From contig OY992539.1 in the NCBI GenBank assembly GCA_963921195.1, positions 97,658,964-97,722,963 of the forward strand: 64,000 nucleotides of DNA, read 5' to 3'. The stretch is from Pegoplata infirma. Taxonomy: Eukaryota; Arthropoda; Insecta; Diptera; Anthomyiidae. The position numbers and the translations under genes are program-made. Shown piece by piece: positions 43,450-52,735 of the stretch (its first letter is position 1; each line of letters begins with the position of its first letter). The notes beneath the pieces were generated by a model, which was not told the origin of the DNA, ran no database searches, and was given only the letters and a program-made list of their open reading frames with translations.

Positions 43450-44684
43450 AGTACCTTTTATAAAAAGTACCTTTTATAAAAAGTACCTTTTATAAAAAGT
43501 ACCTTTTTTAAAAAGTACCTTTTATAAAAAGTACCTTTTATAAAAAGTACCTTTTATAAAAAGTACCTTTTATAAAAAGTACCTTTTATAAAACGTACCT
43601 TTTATAAAAAGTACCTTTTATAAAAAGTACCGTTTATAAAAAGTACCTTTTATAAAAAGTACCTCTTATAAAAAGTACCTTTTACAAAAGTACCTTTTAT
43701 AAAAAGTACCTTTTATAAAAAGTACCGTTTATAAAAAGTACCTTTTATAAAAAGTACCTTTTATAAAAAGTACCTTTTATAAAAAGTACCTTTTATAAAA
43801 AGTACCTTTTATAAAAAGTACCTTTTATAAAAAGTACTTTTTATAAAAAGTACCTTTTATAAAAAGTACCTTTTATAAAAAGTACCTTTTATAAAAAGTA
43901 CCTTTTATAAAAAGTACCTTTTATAAAAAGTACCTTTTATAAAAAGTACCTTTTATAAAAAGTACCTTTTATGAAAAGTACCTTTTACAAAAGTACCTTT
44001 TATAAAAAGTACCTTTTTTAAAAAGTACCTTTTATAAAAAGTACCTTTTATAAAAAGTACCTTTTATAAAAAGTACCTTTTATAAAAAGTACCTTTTATA
44101 AAAAGTACCTTTTATAAAAAGTACCTTTTATAAAAAGTACCTTTTATAAAAAGTACCTTTTATAAAAAGTACCTTTTATAAAAAGTACCTTTTATAAAAA
44201 GTACCTTTTATAAAAAGTACCTTTTATAAAAAGTACCTTTTATAAAAAGTACCTTTTATAAAAAGTACCTTTTATAAAAAGTACCTTTTATAAAAAGTAC
44301 CTTTTATAAAAAGTACCTTTTATAAAAAGTACCTTTTATAAAAAGTACCTTTTATAAAAAGTACCTTTTTTTATAAAAGGTACCTTTTATAAAAAGGTAC
44401 CGTTTATAAAAAGTACCTTTTATAAAAAGTACCTTTTATAAAAAGTACCTTTTATAAAAAGTACCTTTTATAAAAAGTACCTTTTATAAAAAGTACCTTT
44501 TATAAAAAGTACCTTTTATAAAAAGTACTTTTTATAAAAAGTACCTTTTATAAAAAGTACCTTTTATAAAAAGTACCTTTTATAAAAAGTACCTTTTATA
44601 AAAAGTACCTTTTATAAAAAGTACCTTTTATAAAAAGTACCTTTTATGAAAAGTACCTTTTACAAAAGTACCTTTTATAAAAAG
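43450..44684. repeat. 16-bp minisatellite array 1 (GTACCTTTTATAAAAA)n
   Basis: About 77 tandem units. Each unit is two palindromes: GTAC, and TTTTATAAAA within CTTTTATAAAAA. Rare variants (GTACCGTTTAT, GTACCTCTTAT, AAAACGTACC, ATGAAAAG, TTTTACAAAAG) occur in a fixed order. The same order appears in array 2 at a constant offset of 3648 bp (for example 43499/47147, 43579/47227, 43971/47619). The second half (from about 44397) repeats the variant series of the first half with one unit less. An odd TTTTTTTATAAAAGGTACC junction lies at about 44364. Confidence 0.95.
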
Positions 44685-45838
44685 TACTTTTTATAAGAAT
44701 ACGCGAATTATTAAAAAAAAACGATTTATTCGCAAAAACTAAAGCTAACTTTCAAATTTCGTGTGCATATTCCAAAATTAGAAAAGTTGGATCGCAAGTC
44801 ATAAAATTTTGTTTGTTCCTCCGTGTTATTTCCATTCTCTAAGGAAATTTTTGTTCTAATAAATCTTTAACTTATAGTATGTTACAAATTTGAAGTTAAT
44901 CGTATAAAACTAACCTGTGGAGTCTGGCAATCAAAATTTTGGATATCCTGGAGGCACCCTTATTGGGCATGTTCGTCCAAATTTAACCTCGAAATTACGT
45001 TACCTATAACCGGTATAAATTTCACTGCAATCGGTCCAGTACTTACTAAATGGCCGAATTATTTCCAAGAAAAATCTATAATAAACCACTGTGAAATTAC
45101 GAGGAAATCCTCGTAATTTTACGAGAATTTTACCTTCTATTTTACGAGAATATCCCCGTAAAATCACGAGATTTTTTGGAAACTCTACAAGGTTTTTTTT
45201 TTAGTGCAATTCATTTAAAAAATGATAATGTTGTATTACTAAAGTGCAAAAAAAAATAAATATATTAATTTTATCACATAAGTCGCTTGGGGAAATGTGC
45301 CTTTCTAAAAAAAAAAACGAATTGACAATTATTTTTTTTTTAGTTTTATACATTTGGATGGTATTAAAAAACCGGTTCAGCTGAATTTAACACTCACAAT
45401 AAAAAAAAAAAAAGCAATAATATTCATTGGTCATGTTAATGTGTGCCCTTAACAATTTGAACTTTAAGCATTAAACTTGCATATGCAAGAAAAAAAAACT
45501 ATCGAAATTTTTAAGACACATAACTTGTAGTATGATAAAGTAGTCATGCTTTATAAAGAAAACGGAAATAAATAAATCCTTCATAAAAAAAACTTTTCCG
45601 CAAAGCCTTTAAACAAGTATTTCTGAACATTATAATATAATTTCACTGTGCTACAAAAAACAAAAAAAAAAAACAAAATCGAATATACATTTCAAATGAG
45701 CTGATGAAAGTTGTAGGTCTCATGGAAAAGGTCACAAAAATGCCCATCAAACTTGCCAGAGACACCGTCAAGTTTTAAAGTTAGAGCCAAAATATAAAGC
45801 TTTAATTTTAGCTTGATAGCGAACAGATTGAGTAATTA
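44683..45838 (+). repeat. segment copy B (1.16 kb)
   Basis: The first 560 bp match copy A at a constant 1793-bp offset. It then continues (GTGCAAAAAAAAATAAAT onward) into sequence shared with copy C at 49324-50065, including CATAAGTCGCTTGGGGAAAT and TTTCACTGTGCTACAAAAA. Copies B and C differ by scattered substitutions and indels. Non-coding. Confidence 0.85.
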
Positions 45839-45879
45839 CTGCGAGAATCGATAAATATATATATATATTTTTAACAAGG

Positions 45880-45998
45880 GAAGTCTCCCTGGTGTCACCC
45901 ACCGATCTTCATGAAATTTGGATATGTTGTTAAGAACGAAAATTAATTCGACACATTTTTAGAGGGGGTCGATCGATATGGGGGAAATTGACCTTTTT
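45880..45998 (+). mobile_element. truncated copy of the CAAGG..GTCACCC element
   Basis: AACAAGGGAAGTCTCCCTGG at about 45879, followed by GTCACCCACCGATCTTCATG and further matches to 23098 onward. It breaks off near 45998 into TTATACCCTCCACTCTAGTG, the 5' end of a GTCY repeat. One end only. Confidence 0.65.
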
Positions 45999-46045
45999 CA
46001 GTTTTTTATACCCTCCACTCTAGTGATCTATATATATAAAAGAGT

Positions 46046-46075
46046 AACGTGACTGACTGACTGACTGACTGACTT
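46046..46075. repeat. (GACT)n microsatellite near the Helitron 5' end
   Basis: GTGACTGACTGACTGACTGA at about 46050, a perfect tetranucleotide run of about six units. Confidence 0.85.
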
Positions 46076-46094
46076 ATTGACTGATTCATCATCG

Positions 46095-46900
46095 CCCAGC
46101 CCAAACCGCTGAAGCTAGAGACCTGAAATTTGGACTGTATGTTCAGTTCCCGGAATATAGATCCACTAAGGCTGGATTTTTGTCAATGTTGATTCTAAGG
46201 GGGTAAAAAGGGTAAAAAACTGTACTTTTGGTACTTTTTATATCTCCTGAAATAATGGTCATAGAGACTTGAAATTTGGACTGTATGTTCACCTCCCGAA
46301 ACATAGATACACTAAGGCCGGATTTTTTCCAGTGTTGATTATAAGGGGGTAAAAAGGGTAAAAAACTGTACTTTTGGTACTTTTTATATCTCCTGAAATA
46401 ATGGTCATAGAGACTTGAAATTTGGTTTGTATGTTCACATCCTGGAATATAGATCCAGTAAGTCTGAATTTTTGCCAATGTTGATTCTAAGGGTGTAAAA
46501 AGGGTAAAAAACTGTACTTTTGGTACCTTTTATATTTCCTTAAAAAATGGTCACAAAAACTTCAAATTTGGATTGTATGATCACCTCCCGGAATATAGAT
46601 CCACTAGGTCTTGATTTTTGCCAATGATGATTCTAAGGGGGTAAAAAGGGTAAAAAACTGTACTTTTGGTACCTTTTATATTTCCATAAATAATAGTACT
46701 AGGAACTTGAAATTTGCAATGTAGGTTCACCTCCCGGAAAAAAGATTTACTAAGTCTGGGTTTTTGCCAATGTTGATTCTACGGGGGTAAAATGGGTAAA
46801 AAAAGTGTACATTTGGTACTTTTTTTTATATACTGAAATAATGGTCTTTTAAACTTAAAATTTTAAATGTAAGATCTTTAGTGAAATAAAACAATCTGGA
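46095..46900. repeat. 146-bp tandem repeat, about five copies
   Basis: The phrase GTTGATTCTAAGG or a close variant starts at 46188, 46334, 46480, 46626 and 46772: exactly 146 bp apart each time. Units contain TTGAAATTTGGA, CCGGAATATAGATCCACTAA and ACTGTACTTTTGGTAC. The last element reads GGTACCTTTTATAT in some units, a likely seed for the 16-bp minisatellite next door. A 111-codon open frame on the minus strand is a by-product of this repeat. Confidence 0.9.
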
Positions 46901-46922
46901 ACAAGTACTTTCTGAAAATTCT

Positions 46923-48550
46923 GTACCGTTTATAAAAAGTACCTTTTATAAAAAGTGTCTTTTATAAAAAGTACCTTTTAAAAAAAGTATCTTTTCTAAA
47001 AAGTACCTTTTCTAAAAAGTACCTTTTCTAAAAAGTACCTTTTCTAAAAAGTACCTTTTCTAAAAAGTACCTTTTCTAAAAAGTACCTTTTCTAAAAAGT
47101 ACCTTTTATAAAAAGTACCTTTTATAAAAAGTACCTTTTATAAAAAGTACCTTTTTTAAAAAGTACCTTTTATAAAAAGTACCTTTTATAAAAAGTACCT
47201 TTTATAAAAAGTACCTTTTATAAAAAGTACCTTTTATAAAACGTACCTTTTATAAAAAGTACCTTTTATAAAAAGTACCGTTTATAAAAAGTACCTTTTA
47301 TAAAAAGTACCTCTTATAAAAAGTACCTTTTACAAAAGTACCTTTTATAAAAAGTACCTTTTATAAAAAGTACCGTTTATAAAAAGTACCTTTTATAAAA
47401 AGTACCTTTTATAAAAAGTACCTTTTATAAAAAGTACCTTTTATAAAAAGTACCTTTTATAAAAAGTACCTTTTATAAAAAGTACTTTTTATAAAAAGTA
47501 CCTTTTATAAAAAGTACCTTTTATAAAAAGTACCTTTTATAAAAAGTACCTTTTATAAAAAGTACCTTTTATAAAAAGTACCTTTTATAAAAAGTACCTT
47601 TTATAAAAAGTACCTTTTATGAAAAGTACCTTTTACAAAAGTACCTTTTATAAAAAGTACCTTTTTTAAAAAGTACCTTTTATAAAAAGTACCTTTTATA
47701 AAAAGTACCTTTTATAAAAAGTACCTTTTATAAAAAGTACCTTTTATAAAAAGTACCTTTTATAAAAAGTACCTTTTATAAAAAGTACCTTTTATAAAAA
47801 GTACCTTTTATAAAAAGTACCTTTTATAAAAAGTACCTTTAATAAAAAGTACCTTTTATAAAAATTACCTTTTATAAAAAGTACCTTTTATAAAAAGTAC
47901 CTTTTATAAAAATTACCTTTTATAAAAAGTACCTTTTATAAAAAGTACCTTTTATAAAAAGTACCTTTTATAAAAAGTACCTTTTATAAAAAGTACCTTT
48001 TATAAAAAGTACCTTTTATAAAAAGTACCTTTAATAAAAAGTACCTTTTATAAAAATTACCTTTTATAAAAAGTACCTTTTATAAAAAGTACCTTTTATA
48101 AAAATTACCTTTTATAAAAAGCACCTTTTATAAAAAGTACATTTTATAAAAAGTACCTTTTATAAAAAGTACCTTTTATAAAAAGTATCTTTTATAAAAA
48201 GTACCTTTTATGAAAAGTACCTTTTATAAAAAGTACCTTTTTTAAAAAGTATCTTTTATAAAAAGTACCTTTTATAAAAAGTACCTTTTATAAGAAGTAC
48301 CTTTTATAAAAAGTACCTTTTATAAAAAGTGCCTTTTATAAAAAGTGCCTTTTATACAAAGTACCTTTTATAAAAAGTACCTTTTATAAAAAGTACCTTT
48401 TATAAAAAGTTCCTTTTATAAAAAGTACCTTTTATAAAAAGTACCTTTTATAAAAAGTACCTTTTATAAAAAGTACCTTTTATATAAAGTACCTTTTATA
48501 AAAAGTACCTTTTATAAAAAGTACCTTTTATAAAAAGTACCTCTTTGTAC
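46923..48550. repeat. 16-bp minisatellite array 2 (GTACCTTTTATAAAAA)n
   Basis: About 101 units inside the Helitron-like element. The 5' edge has private variants (a run of TTTTCTAAAAA units to 47098). From 47099 it matches array 1 unit by unit for several hundred bases. Further on it has its own 192-bp (12-unit) higher-order repeat, marked by ACCTTTAATAAAAAG at 47835 and 48027 with AAAAATTACC variants. It ends at GTACCTCTTTGTACATT. Confidence 0.95.
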
Positions 48551-49319
48551 ATTAAATATTTGCTAAAATAATGATCCTAGAAAATTGAAATATGGAAAAG
48601 AGGATCCTTCGGTGAAGAAAGAAAAAAAATATTCTGGAAGAGGTTCTTTTTTGGAAATTCCGCTTATAACGGGGGTAATAAAGTGTACTTTTTGCACTTT
48701 TTTGTTCTTATAATAATGAAAAAGTGTAAATTTTGATTATTCTTATATTTCTTGAAATATTAATTCGGAAACTTGATATTTTAAATAGAGCATCACCTAG
48801 CACAAAAACACATTTTTTTGGAAAATTTAGTTTTAAGGGGAAAGGGGGCAATGGTTATTTTTACCTACCTAACTATTAAACTCAAAGCCCCAGAAATAAC
48901 ACCCAAGAGAAGGAAATATTTAAAAATTTTAACTTTTAGAACGGGGAGCGAAATGGAATAGAGCTGGGAACAATATGGAATGATACTTTTTACTCAAATT
49001 TTTCGTTTTTTACTTTTTTAACTCCATATTTTTTCTCTCTATATGTTTTTTCATCCAAACTCATTTTTATTCCAATTTCTTTATTCACTGAAATATTTAT
49101 TCACTCCAAATCCAAAATCCCGACATTAGGGCTCGAAAATTATTCAAATTTTATTGTTTAAAATTATCATTGAAATATTATTTTATGAAAGACTTAAACG
49201 TGCACAAGTAAATAAAACAAAGACTACGTAGGGGATTTTCTTGAAATCGGAAGAGCAATTCTGATCCTTCTATTATCCGGTATTCAATGCAACCGGTAAC
49301 GAAGTACCGGGATGGTAAG
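48551..49319. other. 3' part of the Helitron-like element, non-coding
   Basis: AT-rich sequence between the 16-bp array and the terminal hairpin. No frame of note. Confidence 0.55.
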
Positions 49320-49323
49320 CTAG

Positions 49324-50065
49324 TCTATAATAAACCACTGTGAAATTACGAGGAAATCCTCGTAATTTTACGAGAATTTTACCTTCTATTTTACGAGAAT
49401 ATCCCTGTAAAATCACGAGATTTTTTGGAAACTCTACAAGGTTTTTTTTTTAGTGCAATTCATTTAAAAAATGATAATGTTGTATTACTAAAGTGCAAAA
49501 AAAAAAATAAATATATTAATTTTATCACATAAGTCGCTTGGGGAAATGTGCCTTTCTAAAAAAAAAACGAATTGACAATTATTTTTTTTAGTTTTATACA
49601 TTTGGATGGTATTAAAAGACCGGTTCAGACGAATTTAACACTCACAATAAAAAAAATAAAGCAATAATATTCATTGGTCATGTTAATGGTTGCCCTTAAC
49701 AATTCGAACTTTAAGCATTAAACTTGCATATGCAAGAAAAAAAAACTATCGAAATTTTTAAAACACATAACTTGTAGTATGATAAAGTAGTCATGCTTTA
49801 TAAAGAAAACGGAAATAAATAAATCCTTCATAAAAAAACTTTTCCGCAAAGCCTTTAAACAAGTATTTGTGAACATTATAATATAATTTCACTGTGCTAC
49901 AAAAAAAAAAAAAAAAAACAAAATTGAAAATCAAATGAGCTGATGAAAGTTGTAGGTTTCATGGAAAAGGTCACACAAATGCCCATCAAACTTGCCAGAG
50001 ACACCGTCAAGTTTTAAAGTTATAGCCAAAATATAAAGCTTTAATTTTAGATTAATAGCGTCCAG
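49324..50065 (+). repeat. segment copy C
   Basis: Starts exactly at the Helitron 3' junction with TCTATAATAAACCACTGTG and follows copy B to about GCGTCCAGATTG. It differs from B by substitutions and indels, for example TATCCCTG versus TATCCCCG, and GTTAATGGTTGCCC versus GTTAATGTGTGCCC. The part of the segment upstream of TCTATAATA is missing. Confidence 0.85.
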
Positions 50066-51006
50066 ATTGATTAATGTGTCACGAGGAGTCGATTTCAGAA
50101 AATGTATTAAAAATATTTCTAAGTCGAATCTATGAATAATCTCCACAATGTCCATTTTAAGTGATAGTAAATTTTCTAACGTGAAAAAATAACAGTTATG
50201 ATTAGAAATATTTTATTTTGTGTAAAATTTTTTTTTAGTTATTTTTGAAAAAAAAAAAAAAAATTATTATTAACATTATTTTTTTTTTTTGAGTGCAAAA
50301 TTTTTTTTTTAATGTAAAATTTTTTTCGAATTTTACATTAAAAAAAAAAAATTTACTAATTTTTTTTTTTGAGTGTAAAATTTTTTTTTAATTGTAAAAT
50401 TTTTTTCGAGTGTATTTTTTTTTTTGTTTTGATATAAAAATATTTTTGAGTAACAAAAATACGTTTTAAAATATTTTTGTGACTTACCAATGGATTTAAA
50501 ACAGGTTTAACGGGTTTTCAAAACGTGAGTTTAAGGTGAAGCTAAGCTGATATTTACGGATTTGCTAATAACTTTTGAACCACTGGACTGATTAGGGTGA
50601 AATTCAATACGAACTAGGCTCGAGGAACGAAAAATATATATGCCAAGCTTCAGCATCCTCAGAATTGATTTTCGAAAGTTATAGTGCTTTTTATATCTCA
50701 TAAATTCACGAAAAACCCTTGCCGAAATTCAGTCTTTTGCTCATAACTTTTGAACCACTGGACCCATTTCGCTGAATTGCAAAACGAACCTGACCAGGTA
50801 AATTCCCAACATATATGCCAAACTTCAGGAGCCTCCATAAAGTCTTATAAAAGTTAACGTGTTTTCAACAGAGAGACAGACGGACGGACGGACGGACGGA
50901 CATCGCTAGATCGTCTTAAAATCGATCGAGGATCATGAGTATATATACTTTATGGGGTCCTAGACCAATATTTCGAGGTGTTACAAACGGAATGACAAAC
51001 TTATAT

Positions 51007-51970
51007 GGGTGAAATCAAAAAATGTCAACCAAACCATGTAATCGTGTAATATCTCATACATGGGTTAAATTATTCGCATTTTTTTTGCAGATAGCATTAA
51101 AAAACCTTATGTAGTTGTTAAAACCGACGCAAATATTAACACTAGTCATTCAAAAAAGTAAAAAAAATAATTTTATGAGAAATAATAACACTAAGAAAAT
51201 TATGTCATTAACTGTTTGTAGGTTATTTTAAAAAGTAATCAGTAAAGTTATTTTAAAAGATAAATCACTTATTTTATAAAGGCTTTAATTTTTTTACTAT
51301 TTCTGTAGTTTAAAAAATATAATTTACTGTCTTAAAAACGAATTTTCTGTTACATTCATTTTCGGCAGTAAAAAATTTCTTCTATAGTTTTACTGTTTTT
51401 CAATACAAAATAAGTGAATATTCAGTAGTTTTTTAATGTTTTGGTTAGTCATTAAATTAACATTTAAAATTGACTGTATTGTGTTTTTATTTTAAATGAA
51501 AAAACAGTGGAATGGTTTTTAAATAAAATTTCATTTGTTTTAAGTCAATATTCACTGGAATTTACCTACATAATTTTTTGAGTGAATAAATTTATTTTAC
51601 ATTTCCTTAGAAAAATCCCATTCAAATAAAAAATTATTGTAAAATCTTTAATAATAAAAACCAGAAAAAAATCCTAAATACAAAAATTGTTAGAAATTAC
51701 ATAAATAAATGTTTTAAATTACAATAAAATGTTTTCAAAGAAAATTCAAAAAATTCAATGTATTTTTCTAAGGTGAATGTAAACCCCGTCACCAAAAAAA
51801 TCATAAAATTGTCGATAAAATTTGTCTGAAACAATTTGTAGAAGAGATCTTGTATAGTTATATTAGTAGTGATGTAACATATCGATTTTAATAAAAAAAT
51901 TTTCCAAACAGAAAAATTTTTTGTTTGTACAATTTTGGCTCAAAAACACTGACATTTTTTAATTTCACCC
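51007..51970. mobile_element. TIR element with GGGTGAAAT ends
   Basis: TIRs of 21 bp with one mismatch: GGGTGAAATCAAAAAATGTC on the left and GGGTGAAATTAAAAAATGTC on the right strand. Comparing the host repeat with its intact copies gives a 4-bp duplication ATAT. No transposase. Superfamily is unassigned. A smaller CACTA-ended element lies inside it. Confidence 0.75.
51189..51584. mobile_element. 396-bp MITE, CACT..AGAAAATTATG ends, copy 1
   Basis: Left end CACTAAGAAAATTATG, right end CATAATTTTTTGAGTG (imperfect inverted repeat). AATAA flanks both sides (51184-51188, 51585-51589), a possible 5-bp duplication though of low complexity. A second copy lies at 58609-59009, with near-collinear sequence throughout (for example AACTGTTTGTAGGTTATTT and TTTTGGCAGTAAAAAATTTC). 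Confidence 0.75.
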
Positions 51971-52012
51971 ATATATACCCTCTATCACTAGAGTGGAGGG
52001 TATAAAAATGGT

Positions 52013-52354
52013 CCAATGGTATTTATTCAGTAATCAACTAATTTTTCAACAACCTAAACAAAAAATGAATACAGCAGTATACAGTAGAAGAAATCCGGAT
52101 TTTTTGACCTCCAATTCTTTTCACCACCAATTTTTTGTAAACAAAGAAAAATTTGAATTATTTCAATATCATAATACCATACACTTTGGTGTACTAATAT
52201 TAATAAATAATAACATATTTTCTTTGTTTACAAAAAAATTGGTGGTCAAACGAATTTTAGGTCAAAAATGCGATTTTTTCTACTCTATTCTACAGTCTTC
52301 ATTTTTTGTTTGGGTTGTTGGAAAAATTAGTTGATAACTGAATAAAACTATTGG
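52013..52354. mobile_element. 342-bp palindromic (fold-back) MITE
   Basis: CCAATGGTATTTATTCAGTA at 52013 pairs with the complement of TGAATAAAACTATTGG ending at 52354. The arms continue (AACTAATTTTTCAACAACC with GGTTGTTGGAAAAATTAGTT, and CACCACCAATTTTTTGTAAA with its mirror) nearly to a ~60-bp loop. No duplication was resolved. A 113-codon frame across it has no recognisable content. Confidence 0.78.
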
Positions 52355-52735
52355 AAAATTTTTTTAAGTTTTTAATGTTTGAAATCGACGAAGTAATATT
52401 TTTAAAAAATTTTCTGAAAAATATGTATAATATTTTTTGAGATTATCAAAATTACTAGGAAAAGTCTCGTAATCCCATTTTACCAATATTTGACAGTTTC
52501 CTTGTTTTTTAACAAACAAATTTGGATCTAAATTTAAATTTTTTTTTGTAATCTTACAATTTTTTTGTTAATTTACAAATTTTCAATATAATATAACAAA
52601 CAATTGTAATTTTAATTACACTGTAAGTTTACAATTTTAATGGTAAAAAGCTTGTAAAATTACAAAATTATTGTTAAAAAGCTTGTAAAATTACTAGGAA
52701 TTCTCGTAAAATATGAGGTAGCAAAAAATCTAGTA

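Larger units (their letters stand above)
46027..49323 (+). mobile_element. non-autonomous Helitron-like element carrying 146-bp and 16-bp arrays
   Basis: It begins TCTATATATATAAAAGAG after an A (46026) and ends CTAG (49320-49323) before a T (49324): the Helitron 5'-TC / CTRR-3' pattern with A^T insertion. The 3' end has a hairpin CCGGTA-ACGAAG-TACCGG (49293-49310) ending 9 bp before CTAG, as Helitrons do. There is no Rep/helicase. The left flank is the 5' end of a GTCY repeat (cut at GTGA^T). The right flank is segment C (cut at AAAAA^T in copies A and B). Different flanks suggest a recombinant of two insertions. Confidence 0.72.
50121..52004 (-). repeat. GTCY-family dispersed repeat, inverted copy, interrupted
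   Basis: On the minus strand it runs from GAGGGTATA (51995-52004) to the GATTCGACTTAG terminus near 50121. The microsatellite lies at 50873-50901 (GACAGACGGACGGACGGACG). A 964-bp TIR element (51007-51970) is inserted at ACTTATAT^ATACCC. T-rich GAGTGTAAAATTTTTTT runs occupy 50230-50450. Confidence 0.7.

Noticed and set aside
43450..44684. CRISPR-like or regulatory array
   Set aside because: Units are contiguous 16-bp copies with no unique spacers. It is a minisatellite.
46143..46478. 111-codon minus-strand gene
   Set aside because: The translated protein repeats itself with the 146-bp DNA period and has no known motif. It is a by-product of the tandem repeat.
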